From the NCBI RefSeq assembly GCF_001613345.1, contig NZ_BDCE01000067.1:1-64000 (forward strand): a stretch of 64,000 nucleotides of DNA, read 5' to 3'. A program made the position numbers and the translations under genes. The stretch is from Nocardia uniformis NBRC 13702 (lineage in GTDB: Bacteria > Actinomycetota > Actinomycetes > Mycobacteriales > Mycobacteriaceae). The first letter of the stretch is position 1, and every line of letters begins with the position of its first letter. Under the pieces are notes generated by a model, which was given only the letters and a program-made list of their open reading frames with translations, was not told where the DNA came from and searched no databases. Positions 26,810 through 34,360 of the stretch are shown piece after piece.

Positions 26810-27262
26810 ATGACCACTACTCTCGCGCTCGAAGCGGGGTACTGGAGTTCGCTCGGCCGTGGCGTCGGGGCGATCCTGTGCTACGCCGTCCTCGGCCTGG
26901 CGCTGATGCTGCTCGGCTTCTACGCCGTCGACATCACCACCCCCGGCAGCCTGCGGCAGATGGTCGCCGAAGGCCGCCCGAACGCGGTGCTGGTGAGCGC
27001 CAGCGGCATGGTCAGTATGGCCTTCATCGTGGTGCTGGCCATCTACTCGCAGTCGGGCAAACTCTCCGAGGGCCTGATCGCCGCCTTGACCTTCGGCCTG
27101 GTCGGCATTGTGGCCCAGGTGATTTCGGTACGCATTGTGGAGTGGGTGATCGGCATCGATATCGGCGCGCTGCTGAGGGACCCGAACTACACCTCCGCCG
27201 CCGCCATGGTGGCCGCCGCGCACGTATCCCTCGGCCTCGTGGTCGCCGTCGCCATTCTCTGA
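26810..27262 (+). CDS. DUF350 membrane protein (YjfL-like)
   Basis: A 150-residue protein with four helices in two similar halves, the DUF350 pattern: residues about 19-42 (AILCYAVLGLALMLLGFYAVD), 60-80, 88-110 and 128-150. Family function is unknown, but in enterobacteria DUF350 genes lie with the DUF1190 and glutathionylspermidine-synthetase-like genes (yjfLMC), as in this operon. GGAGGA stands 6 nt before ATG 26810. A strong hairpin at 27273-27302 ends the operon. Confidence 0.85.
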   Translation: MTTTLALEAGYWSSLGRGVGAILCYAVLGLALMLLGFYAVDITTPGSLRQMVAEGRPNAVLVSASGMVSMAFIVVLAIYSQSGKLSEGLIAALTFGLVGIVAQVISVRIVEWVIGIDIGALLRDPNYTSAAAMVAAAHVSLGLVVAVAIL

Positions 27263-27272
27263 GCGAAGACCG

Positions 27273-27302
27273 ACGCGCCCGCCCGGTTTCGGGCGGGCGC
27301 GT
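27273..27302. terminator. Hairpin terminator between convergent genes
   Basis: A perfect 13-bp stem (ACGCGCCCGCCCG with its complement) and a GTTT loop lies between the DUF350 gene and the convergent RibD-like gene. It lacks a clear U-tract, as is usual in high-GC actinobacteria, and could serve both directions. Confidence 0.75.
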
Positions 27303-27316
27303 TGTGCATTGGCGCG

Positions 27317-27898
27317 CTAGCGAATCCGGCTGTACTTGATGAACGCCACCCCGTCTTCGAAGATGCGACTGGACAGCACCCGGAACCGGGTCGCCTCCGG
27401 CAGGGTCGCCCCCGCACCGAACAGCGGCCGCCCCTTCCCCAGGACGATCGGATACATCCTCAGGAAGATCTGATCGATCTCCGGCATCAGCGCCTGGGCG
27501 AGCTCCCCGCCGCCACACAGCCAGATGCCGAGTCCCTTCTCCCGCTTGAGTTCCCGTACCCGGGCGATGGGATCGGCGGCGATCACCTCCACATCCGGAT
27601 CCGGGCGTTCCGCCACGGTGGTCGACACCACGAACTGCCGCAGATGCGCGTATGGACTCGAGGTCCCGGTCCGGACGCCGAAATCATGTGTCTTGCGGCC
27701 CATTACGACGGTGTCGAAGGAGGTACCGGGTTTATCCATACCCAGCGCCTCACGCACCTTGGTCGGCAGCGTCTCCGGATAGTGCGCGGCGATGGCCGGG
27801 CCGTGGTCACCTCCGACCGGAAAGAAGTCCACCGAACCGCGCTCGGTGGCTATGAATCCGTCGATGGTTGATGCGACGTAGTAGGTCAGTTTGCGCAT
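27317..27898 (-). CDS. RibD C-terminal / dihydrofolate-reductase-like family protein
   Basis: 193 residues with the DHFR-like fold of the RibD C-terminal family: YYVASTIDGFIA at the start, TVVMGRKTHDFG near residue 64, a nucleotide-binding-like WLCGGGELAQALM near 127, and a C-terminal strand pair. Members are NADPH-dependent reductases, often of unknown substrate, and many actinobacterial paralogues exist. ATG 27898 has GGAGG 6 nt upstream. It is a single-gene unit; a GGCCGCA-gct-TGCGGCC palindrome (27910-27926) lies just upstream of the Shine-Dalgarno and could be an operator. Confidence 0.82.
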   Translation of the reverse strand: MRKLTYYVASTIDGFIATERGSVDFFPVGGDHGPAIAAHYPETLPTKVREALGMDKPGTSFDTVVMGRKTHDFGVRTGTSSPYAHLRQFVVSTTVAERPDPDVEVIAADPIARVRELKREKGLGIWLCGGGELAQALMPEIDQIFLRMYPIVLGKGRPLFGAGATLPEATRFRVLSSRIFEDGVAFIKYSRIR

Positions 27899-27909
27899 TC
27901 GTCCTCCAT

Positions 27910-27926
27910 GGCCGCAGCTTGCGGCC
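27910..27926. promoter_or_regulatory. 7-3-7 palindrome upstream of the RibD-like gene
   Basis: GGCCGCA and TGCGGCC flank a 3-bp centre. It lies 12 nt upstream of ATG 27898, next to the ribosome-binding site, so it could be an operator or an mRNA hairpin. Confidence 0.4.
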
Positions 27927-28043
27927 CATAGGAAAAACGTTAGCGCCTCACCGGGATCGCGGCGAGGGCGTCGTCCTGGCTAGATCCTGAGAATCCCACT
28001 CGGCGGGACCGGGAGAGCGACGCGGCGGCGCAGATATGCGAGT

Positions 28044-28901
28044 TCAGCCGCGCGGGCGCGGCTGGCAGCGCGGGCAGGAGAACGACGACCGGTTCATGAA
28101 CTTCTCGCGCACCATCGGCGCCCCGCAGCGCGGGCACGGCTCACCCTCGCGGCCGTAGGCGTTGAGGGCGCGTTCGAAGTAGCCGGACTGGCCGTTGACA
28201 TTCACATACAGCGCGTCGAACGAGGTGCCACCGGCGCGCAGCGCCTCCCCCATGACGGCCTGGGCCTCGTTGAGCAGTTCGTGCAGCGCGGCCCTGGACA
28301 GTTTGGCGGCCACCCGCTCCCCGTGGATTCCGGCCCGCCACAGCGCCTCGTCGGCATAGATATTGCCGATACCGGACACCACCGTCTGATCCAGCAGCAC
28401 CCGCTTGATCTCCGAGTGCTTGGCACGCAGGGCCTTCACCACGGCATCGGGATCGAAAAGCGGGTCGAGGGGATCGCGCGCGATATGCGCCACCGCATCG
28501 GGCAGCAGTGTGCCGCCCACCTCGACCAGCGGTGCTAGCATCCAGCCCCCGAAGGTGCGCTGATCGATGAATCGCAGTTCACTGCCCGAATCGAGGGTGG
28601 CGACGATATGCGCGTGCTTCTCCAGCGGCGTACCGCCGGGCTGCACCAGCATCTGCCCGCTCATCCCGAGATGGACGACGAGTGCGGTATCGGGCTCATC
28701 GAAGGTGAGCCACAGGAATTTGCCCCGACGTTCGGCCGCCTCGACCCGGAGACCACACAGGCGAGCGGCGAGATCATCGCCACCGGGCACGTGCCGTCGC
28801 ACCGAGCGCGGATGTTTGACGGTGACGGATTCGACGACGCGGCCCGCCACATGCTGGGCGAGCCCGCGTCGTACGACTTCGACCTCGGGTAGTTCGGGCA
28901 T
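28044..28901 (-). CDS. mutM: Formamidopyrimidine-DNA glycosylase
   Basis: Fpg/MutM excises 8-oxoguanine and ring-opened purines and cleaves the abasic site. The 285-residue protein starts MPELPEVEVV, giving the catalytic N-terminal Pro and Glu 3 after Met removal. It has the catalytic Lys region near HLGMSGQ, the helix-two-turn-helix segment VSGIGNIYADEALWRAGI, and a C-terminal zinc finger CPRCGAPMVREKF with a second CPRC pair. ATG 28901 overlaps the rnc stop by one base (TGATG), an rnc-fpg operon conserved in mycobacteria. Confidence 0.95.
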   Translation of the reverse strand: MPELPEVEVVRRGLAQHVAGRVVESVTVKHPRSVRRHVPGGDDLAARLCGLRVEAAERRGKFLWLTFDEPDTALVVHLGMSGQMLVQPGGTPLEKHAHIVATLDSGSELRFIDQRTFGGWMLAPLVEVGGTLLPDAVAHIARDPLDPLFDPDAVVKALRAKHSEIKRVLLDQTVVSGIGNIYADEALWRAGIHGERVAAKLSRAALHELLNEAQAVMGEALRAGGTSFDALYVNVNGQSGYFERALNAYGREGEPCPRCGAPMVREKFMNRSSFSCPRCQPRPRG

Positions 28902-29683
28902 CAGGCGTGCGAGTTCTTCGCGGGATCTTCGGCGCCCGAGCCGCTCTCGACATGCAGAGACTGATAGGCGGCACCCGCCGCCTTCTGCTCCGCTTCCTTC
29001 TTGGAGCGGCCGATCCCCTGACCGTAGGACTGACCACCGATCACCGCGGTGGCGGTGAACTCCTTGTCGTGGTCGGGTCCGGTCGAGGTGATCTCGTAAC
29101 TGGGAACGCCGATACCGCGTTCCGCGGTCAGCTCTTGCAGACTGGTCTTCCAGTCCAGGCCGGCACCCATGCGGGGGCCGCGCTCGAGCAGATCCGCGAA
29201 CAGGCGCAGCACTACGGTGCGGGCGACATCGATGCCGTGCTGCAGGTGCACCGCACCCAGCAGCGATTCCATGCCATCGGCGAGAATGCTCGGTTTGTTC
29301 CGGCCGCCGGTGAGCTCTTCGCCCTTACCGAGCAGCAGGTATCGACCGAGCCCGCCCTCGCCCAGACCGCGCGCCACCTCGGCGAGCGCGTGCATATTGA
29401 CCACGCTCGCCCGCAGCTTCGCCAGCTCGCCCTCGGACTTCTCCGGGTGCTCCAAATAGAGGCGTTCGGTAATGCTCAGACCGAGCACCGAGTCGCCCAG
29501 AAACTCCAGGCGTTCGTTGGTCGGCAGTCCGCCGTTCTCGTACGCGTACGAGCGGTGGGTGAGGGCGAGGCGCAGCAGGTCCGGTTGCACATCGACACCG
29601 AGCGCCTCGAGCAGGCTGTTGTGGTCGGCCGAGTCGCCTACGGCGGCGGCTGAGATGTCGGCCGCGTCCTTGCTGGCGGTCAC
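28901..29683 (-). CDS. rnc: Ribonuclease III
   Basis: RNase III cleaves double-stranded RNA in rRNA processing and decay. The 260-residue protein has the catalytic signature NERLEFLGDSVLGL (near residue 58), the second acidic cluster in ADGMESLLGAVHL, and a C-terminal dsRNA-binding domain (about residues 175-245) ending KKEAEQKAAGAAYQSL. GTG 29683 gives a normal N-terminus; a longer frame to 29794 would run into the rpmF gene. It lies downstream of the DUF177 and rpmF genes, the usual actinobacterial order. Confidence 0.95.
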   Translation of the reverse strand: MTASKDAADISAAAVGDSADHNSLLEALGVDVQPDLLRLALTHRSYAYENGGLPTNERLEFLGDSVLGLSITERLYLEHPEKSEGELAKLRASVVNMHALAEVARGLGEGGLGRYLLLGKGEELTGGRNKPSILADGMESLLGAVHLQHGIDVARTVVLRLFADLLERGPRMGAGLDWKTSLQELTAERGIGVPSYEITSTGPDHDKEFTATAVIGGQSYGQGIGRSKKEAEQKAAGAAYQSLHVESGSGAEDPAKNSHA

Positions 29684-29708
29684 GATTGCGCTACCGGGGC
29701 TTTGCGAA

Positions 29709-29891
29709 TCAGACGGCAGCGGTGACCTGGCGGCCCTTGTAGGTGCCACAGCTCGGGCACGCGGTGTGCGGCAGGGTCTGCTGGCCGCAGGCACGGTTCG
29801 GGCAGGTGATCAGGGTAGGCGCAGCGGCCTTCCACTGGCTCCGGCGCGAGTGGGTGTTGGAACGAGACATCCGGCGCTTCGGAACGGCCAC
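29709..29891 (-). CDS. rpmF: Ribosomal protein bL32
   Basis: A 60-residue L32 with the basic N-terminus MAVPKRRMSRSNTHSRRSQW and a zinc ribbon CPNRAC...CPSC, the zinc-binding (C+) form. The first pair is spaced CX4C rather than the usual CX2C. It lies 2 bp after the DUF177 gene and 25 bp before rnc. Confidence 0.95.
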   Translation of the reverse strand: MAVPKRRMSRSNTHSRRSQWKAAAPTLITCPNRACGQQTLPHTACPSCGTYKGRQVTAAV

Positions 29892-29893
29892 GA

Positions 29894-30547
29894 CTACTTC
29901 TCCTCTGAATCTGAATCGGCTGACTGGGGTGGCACGGTGCCATTGGCACCGGTACCGGGGTGGGAACCATCTGCATCCGCCGCGAAAGTGGCGAGCTTGG
30001 CCCAGCGAGGGTCAAGTATCTCATGGCCGTGGTCGGAACTCGCAATTGCCATCCGTACACCGCATTCCGGGCACAGGCCCGCGCAATCCGGTTCGCACAG
30101 CGGCTGCAGCGGCAGCTCCAGGCCGACGGCGTCGATGACCACCGGTTCCAGGTCGACCATATCGTCGACCAGGCGGTGGACCTCGTCTTCCTCGGTGGTT
30201 TGCTCGGTAGCGCTGTTCGGGTAGGCGAACAGCTCGGTGAGTTGCAGCTCGAGTTCGTCGGTGAACGATTCGAGACAACGCGAGCATTCGCCCTCGATCG
30301 GCGCGCGCACCGATCCGGTGACGAGCACACCCTCGGACACCGACTGCAGGGTCAGATCCATCTCGACCTGCGCACCGACGGGAATGCCGACCATTTCCAG
30401 GCCGATCCTCGCTGCGGTGGTGACGGTGCGATGCACATCCTTGCGCGAGCCGGGGGCACGTCCGAGACTGCGTACGTCCAGCACGAAACCAGCGTCGATA
30501 ATCGTCGGACGACGATGACGCTCGTTGGAACCGGATTGGGCGGACAT
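29894..30547 (-). CDS. DUF177 (YceD-like) protein
   Basis: 217 residues of the DUF177 family, which almost always precedes rpmF and in E. coli (YceD) and plants is linked to 23S rRNA processing. Seen are the domain core VGIPVGAQVEMDLTLQSVSEG, the Cys pair in GECSRCLESF (near residue 100), and a second pair DCAGLCPECGVR near 170; the four Cys could bind a metal. The C-terminal 30 residues are acidic and disordered-looking. ATG 30547 is chosen by domain position; the frame is open to 30619. Confidence 0.85.
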   Translation of the reverse strand: MSAQSGSNERHRRPTIIDAGFVLDVRSLGRAPGSRKDVHRTVTTAARIGLEMVGIPVGAQVEMDLTLQSVSEGVLVTGSVRAPIEGECSRCLESFTDELELQLTELFAYPNSATEQTTEEDEVHRLVDDMVDLEPVVIDAVGLELPLQPLCEPDCAGLCPECGVRMAIASSDHGHEILDPRWAKLATFAADADGSHPGTGANGTVPPQSADSDSEEK

Positions 30548-30645
30548 CACGAACTCACTCACGCTCGGGGTGGAATGGGCAACCACTCGACAATACTGGA
30601 CGGGCGCTGCCCAGCCCAAATTGGCCTACCCCGATCCGCCCGACG

Positions 30646-31392
30646 TCAGCGGCGGAACTCGGCCGCGTAGTCCGGCATGCTCGGCGCGGGCCGCACCTGC
30701 GAGCGACCGCGGCCGACGACGCGCAGCGCGCCGTGCAGTGTCTCCTCGAAATCGGCGAGCTTGCCGTCGACATATTGGTCGCATTCCTCGCGCAGGCGAT
30801 CGGATTCGGCCTGGGCGGTATCGATGAGGCGCGCGGATTCGGCGTGCGCGGCGCGGACCACCTCGGTCTGCGAGACCAGGCGATCCTGTTCGGCCTTGCC
30901 GTCGGCGACCGAGCGGTCGTAGGACGCCTGACCGGCGGCGATCATGCGCTCGGATTCGGTGCGCGCGCGGCCGGTGACGGCCTCGAATTCGGCATTGCCC
31001 TCGGCGACGGTGCGTTCGGCTTCCTGTTCAGCCGTGGCGACCAGGTGTTCGGCGTGGGCAATGGCCTCGGCGACCATGCGGTCGGCATGCGCCTTGGCGT
31101 CGGAGAGGATGCGGTCGGCCTCGTCGCGAGCGCCCGTGACGGTCTGCTCGGCCTGCTGATTGGCTCCGGTGACCGCGGTTTCGGCGGCATCGCGGGCATC
31201 GGTGACGATCTTGTCGCGATGATCGAGCACGTCCTGGGCGTCGTCGAGTTCGCCGGGCAGCGCCTCACGCACATCGTCGAGCAGCTCCAGGACCTCGCCG
31301 CGCGGCACGATGCAATTGCGGGTCGGCGGAATCCCGCGCGCCTCTTCGACAATGGCGACGAGCTCGTCCAGTGCTTCGAATACCCGGTACAT
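30646..31392 (-). CDS. Coiled-coil DivIVA-like protein, homologue of M. tuberculosis Rv2927c
   Basis: A 248-residue, almost wholly helical protein. The N-terminus MYRVFEALDELVAIVEEARG is a DivIVA-like hairpin; residues about 50-215 form a long coiled coil with an 11-14-residue Ala/Glu-rich repeat (units such as ARDEADRILSDAKAHADRMV). The C-terminus is GRGRSQVRPAPSMPDYAAEF. The sequence and the position next to DUF177-rpmF-rnc-fpg match Rv2927c as I remember it. A role in cell-wall growth or septum organisation is plausible from the DivIVA resemblance, not shown. ATG 31392 chosen on homology. Confidence 0.85.
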   Translation of the reverse strand: MYRVFEALDELVAIVEEARGIPPTRNCIVPRGEVLELLDDVREALPGELDDAQDVLDHRDKIVTDARDAAETAVTGANQQAEQTVTGARDEADRILSDAKAHADRMVAEAIAHAEHLVATAEQEAERTVAEGNAEFEAVTGRARTESERMIAAGQASYDRSVADGKAEQDRLVSQTEVVRAAHAESARLIDTAQAESDRLREECDQYVDGKLADFEETLHGALRVVGRGRSQVRPAPSMPDYAAEFRR

Positions 31393-31749
31393 AACTGCTA
31401 CCCCACTTCTCCTGCCGGACTCACGGCGAGACGCTCCGCTTGCCCCAGTGTGCCCCGAGCCGCCGCTGTCAACTGTGTGCCGGTTCGGCGTGTCGGGTGT
31501 CTGTTTCATCGCACAGCGAGTGTCTCGTAGACCACAGAAATATATGGAGGCTCACCCTCCGGTTCCTGTTATATTTGTCTGCGAAGCGCAGCCGGACACT
31601 CCGGACGGGCTCCGCAAGGTGGCGGGAAGGGTGTGAAAACCCTTGACAGTTCCGATCTGTTCAGTACAGACTGAACAAACAGAACTAGAGAACATCCGCC
31701 GCTCCGCGACCCATCAGGTCAGGTTCGGCGAGTTCGATCGGAAGAGACA
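31393..31749. promoter_or_regulatory. Divergent intergenic region with gtrA promoter and TetR-type operator
   Basis: For the plus-strand gtrA gene, TTGACA (31643-31648) is followed 16 bp later by TACAGA (31665-31670). A perfect palindrome TGTTCAGT-ACAG-ACTGAACA (31658-31677) covers the -10 region, the size and shape of a TetR operator. No TetR gene is adjacent. The rest of the 357-bp space, including an AT-rich patch near 31540-31580, contains no gene I can support and must also hold the promoter of the minus-strand coiled-coil gene. Confidence 0.7.
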
Positions 31750-32244
31750 ATGACTGTCCTGGATCTACCGCGGCGGGCCACCCTCCCCACCGCCGATGCC
31801 CTCACCATCTATACAGATGGCTACCGCACCAGGTTCGGACAGCTCGGCGTTTTCCTTCGCGGTGACCATGCCTTCGCGCAACTGATCCGCTTCGCTCTGG
31901 TGGGCGGGCTCAGCAATATCGGTTATCTGCTGCTGTTCCTGGCGCTCTACGGCGAGGGTGCGCAGCTGGCCAACCTGGCCGGATCAGTGGTGAGCACCAC
32001 GATGGCGAACGAGCTGCACCGGCGACTCACCTTCCACGCTTCCGGACGGGTGTCGTGGTACACCGCGCAGCTCGAGGGCGGGGCGCTGGCGCTGACCGGT
32101 CTGGCCATCACCTCCGGCGCGATTGCCGCATTGGAGTGGGGCGCACCGACACTGGGCGATCTCGCGCAGGCGGGTGCCGTACTCGGGGTTACCGCCGCGG
32201 TCGGCACGCTCCGGTTCCTCACCTTGCGGCTCTGGGTCTTCTGA
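31750..32244 (+). CDS. GtrA-family membrane protein (copy 1)
   Basis: 164 residues with the GtrA fold: four helices at about 43-66 (IRFALVGGLSNIGYLLLFLALY), 70-90, 105-125 and 138-160, and the typical LIRFALVGG start and ANELHRRLTF loop. GtrA proteins are thought to move lipid-linked sugars or assist cell-wall glycan assembly. A second, clearly related copy is at 51734-52255. GGAAGAG lies before ATG 31750. It is followed directly by a rho-independent-type terminator, so it is a monocistronic unit under an orphan TetR-type operator. Confidence 0.85.
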   Translation: MTVLDLPRRATLPTADALTIYTDGYRTRFGQLGVFLRGDHAFAQLIRFALVGGLSNIGYLLLFLALYGEGAQLANLAGSVVSTTMANELHRRLTFHASGRVSWYTAQLEGGALALTGLAITSGAIAALEWGAPTLGDLAQAGAVLGVTAAVGTLRFLTLRLWVF

Positions 32245-32261
32245 GACCACCCCTTCTCTCC

Positions 32262-32305
32262 AGGTCCCGCACCACTGTTCGAACGTGGTGCGGGACCTTT
32301 GTTTT
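32262..32305 (+). terminator. Rho-independent terminator after gtrA copy 1
   Basis: A perfect 14-bp stem (AGGTCCCGCACCAC with its complement), a 9-nt loop and a following TTGTTTT tract. The best intrinsic terminator in the window. Confidence 0.9.
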
Positions 32306-32407
32306 CGGTCCGGGAAGTCCTCGGGTGCGAAGAGGGGAACCGCGCTGGGGTGTGGCGCGTCAAAGGAGGCATAGAAGCTTTGGTGCCAATTCCTTTGGAG
32401 GTCAGCC

Positions 32408-32545
32408 GTGAAGCGTAGTGCGGGTTGCCGGATGGTGTGGCGAGGCGGGTCGGGGACCAGAATCCGGGAGCGACGGGCGATCGCCGGGCAGCCCTGCGCC
32501 CGGCACGTCGGCGGCCGGACGCCCGACCCGCGGTCGGGCCGATGA
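32408..32545 (+). CDS. Possible 45-codon leader ORF of the AbiEi-like gene
   Basis: GTG 32408 is preceded by a perfect GGAGG at 6-7 nt, and the frame ends in a TGA that overlaps ATG 32542 of the next gene (ATGA). The product would be Arg/Gly-rich with no recognisable domain, and the codon choice includes rare Arg codons, so it may matter only as a translational leader. The downstream gene lacks its own Shine-Dalgarno. Confidence 0.45.
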   Translation: MKRSAGCRMVWRGGSGTRIRERRAIAGQPCARHVGGRTPDPRSGR

Positions 32546-33618
32546 CGGCCGCGAATGAGCCGTGCACGCCATCGAGCGCGGTAATCGAGACGGCGGGACC
32601 GGCGGCGACCGCATCGACCGGTCCGGAATCGGCCCCGGCGTGCGACGGGCTGGTGCATCGGCGGCGCGATGCCGTACTGGGCGGGGTCAGTGACGACGAG
32701 ATCCGGCGGCGGTGTGCGGGCGGGGCATGGCGGCGGGTGCGCCGCGGGCTCTATGCCGATCAGGCCGTCTATGCCGATCTCGGTGCGGCACAGCGGCATC
32801 GGCTACTGGTCGAGGCGGTGGTGCCGGGGCTATCGGTGGAGGCCATCGTGAGCCATCAGTCGGCGGCGGTGCTATACGGGGCTCCGCTGTGGGTGTCGGA
32901 ACTGGAGCGGGTGTGCGTAACCCGAAATCGACGCGGTGGCGGGCGCATTCGAACGGATGTGAAGGTGCACTGCGCGCCGGTGGACGCGGTGGTGGAGCTG
33001 GACGGGCTGGCGGTCACCACCCCGGCACGCACGATTGTGGACCTGGCGCGCACCCTGCCGTTCGAGGCGGCCGTGGTGGCGGGTGACGCCATGGCCCACC
33101 AATTCGGGGTTACCGCAATCGATCTGGAGGCCGAACTCGGGACTGCGAAGCGGCGGCACGGGTGCACCATGGCGCATCGGGTGGCGGAATTTCTGGATCC
33201 GCACAGCGCGAGCGTGGGGGAATCACGCAGCAGAGTGATGTTCCGGCGCCTCGGGCTGCCGGTCCCGCTGGCGCGCGGCGAGGTGTACGCGCCGGACGGA
33301 CGGCTGGTGGACACGGTGGACTGCTACTTCGGTGACACGGGCGTGGTCGGTATCTACGACACCCGCCTCCCCCACCGGCGACACCTACCATCGGGCCACA
33401 CCGCCTGCGATGTGTCGCGCACCGAGCAGCGCCGCGAAGAAGCACTGCGCGCCTTGGGGTTCCAGGTCGTGCGCTGGACCCGTGCCGAACTGACGAGCCT
33501 CGAGGTGGGCGCACGCGTCCGCGTCGCCATCCAGCGCGCCCGCCGCATCCGCCCCACCGGCTTCATCCGCCAGGCCGCGCTGCCGGTGCCGCGACCGCTC
33601 ACCGTTCGCAGGCTATAG
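32542..33618 (+). CDS. AbiEi-like winged-helix protein with DUF559/Vsr-like C-terminal domain
   Basis: 358 residues. After a 35-residue Ala/Pro/Thr-rich tail, an AbiEi-type winged helix spans about 36-90 (GVSDDEIRRRCAGGAWRRVRRGLYA), followed by HQSAAVLYGAPLWV and a beta-rich central domain. The C-terminal part (about 250-335) looks like the DUF559/Vsr-type nuclease fold, with EEALRALGFQVVRWTRAEL, but the acidic residue expected in the preceding strand is replaced (VVGIYDTRLP). Such actinobacterial proteins are often annotated as type IV antitoxin-like; no AbiEii nucleotidyltransferase toxin is next to it, so a toxin-antitoxin role is not supported. Start uncertain. Confidence 0.7.
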   Translation: MTAANEPCTPSSAVIETAGPAATASTGPESAPACDGLVHRRRDAVLGGVSDDEIRRRCAGGAWRRVRRGLYADQAVYADLGAAQRHRLLVEAVVPGLSVEAIVSHQSAAVLYGAPLWVSELERVCVTRNRRGGGRIRTDVKVHCAPVDAVVELDGLAVTTPARTIVDLARTLPFEAAVVAGDAMAHQFGVTAIDLEAELGTAKRRHGCTMAHRVAEFLDPHSASVGESRSRVMFRRLGLPVPLARGEVYAPDGRLVDTVDCYFGDTGVVGIYDTRLPHRRHLPSGHTACDVSRTEQRREEALRALGFQVVRWTRAELTSLEVGARVRVAIQRARRIRPTGFIRQAALPVPRPLTVRRL

Positions 33619-33627
33619 CCGAGGTAT

Positions 33628-33657
33628 CCGCGCCCATGCGATCGCGCATGGGCGCGG
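33628..33657. terminator. Bidirectional hairpin terminator
   Basis: A perfect 13-bp stem (CCGCGCCCATGCG and complement) with loop ATCG, between the convergent AbiEi-like gene and coaD. Confidence 0.75.
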
Positions 33658-33662
33658 TCCGC

Positions 33663-34148
33663 TCACTGACGCCGTTCGGCGATGCGGGCCATCAGGCGTT
33701 TGTGGACGGATTCGGGGAGCAGGTCGGCGATATCGCCGCCGAGGGTGGCGACTTCCTTGATCAGGGAACTGGAGACGAAGCTGTAGGCCGGGCTGGTGGC
33801 GATGAAGTAGGTATCGACGCCGGTGAGTTTGCGGTTCATCTGCGCCATCTGGAATTCGTAGCCGAAGTCGGTGGCGTCGCGCAGGCCCTTGATGATCGCG
33901 GTGATGCCCTGCTGGCGGGCGAAGTCGACCAGCAGGCCCTGCCAGCGCTCCACACGCACATTCGGCAGGTGCGCGGTCGTCTCGCGGGCGATCTCCAGGC
34001 GTTCGTCGATGGTGAACATGCCCTGCTTGTTCGGATTGACCACCACCGTGACGACCACCTCGTCGAATTGCGCCGCCGCGCGGGCGATCACATCGAGATG
34101 TCCGTTGTGCACCGGGTCGAAGGAGCCCGGGCAGATTGCTCCAGCCAT
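33663..34148 (-). CDS. coaD: Phosphopantetheine adenylyltransferase
   Basis: CoaD transfers AMP to 4'-phosphopantetheine, the penultimate step of coenzyme A synthesis. The 161-residue protein begins MAGAICPGSFDPVHNGHLDV with the nucleotidyltransferase HxGH motif (HNGH), has the substrate Lys in VVNPNKQGMF, IIKGLRDATDFGYEFQMAQMN near residue 86, and the second nucleotide motif YSFVSSSLIKEVA. It is complete and of normal length. It lies downstream of rsmD on the same strand, a widely conserved pairing, with a 212-bp gap that contains no supported gene. Confidence 0.96.
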   Translation of the reverse strand: MAGAICPGSFDPVHNGHLDVIARAAAQFDEVVVTVVVNPNKQGMFTIDERLEIARETTAHLPNVRVERWQGLLVDFARQQGITAIIKGLRDATDFGYEFQMAQMNRKLTGVDTYFIATSPAYSFVSSSLIKEVATLGGDIADLLPESVHKRLMARIAERRQ

Positions 34149-34360
34149 GCGCCGACGTTACCGCATGTGTCGCGACAGCCATCGAGTCACGGCCCCGGGT
34201 GTGGGGTCGGACAGGCGGCCGACGTCGGGGCGCGCGGCCCACTTCGATGGCGCTCGTCCACCCACCGACCTCATCGCACCGAACGGTGAATACGTCCAGC
34301 GCTTCGCATGAACCGTTGCGGCGGGGACGGATTCCGGCCTGCCGTATTCGAGCGTCGCTA

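Noticed and set aside
30646..31392. Ala/Glu-rich repeats in the coiled-coil gene as a candidate tandem-repeat locus
   Set aside because: The periodicity is explained by coiled-coil heptads in an Rv2927c-like protein; the DNA units are not near-identical.
31393..31749. A 30-codon frame at 31543-31635 upstream of gtrA
   Set aside because: No Shine-Dalgarno, no domain, and it ends before the recognisable promoter; probably chance.
34149..34360. Possible coding remnant between coaD and rsmD
   Set aside because: One plus-strand frame ends in a protein-like PTDLIAPNGEYVQRFA, and a minus-strand frame overlaps rsmD, but neither has a start signal, domain or length to support a gene.
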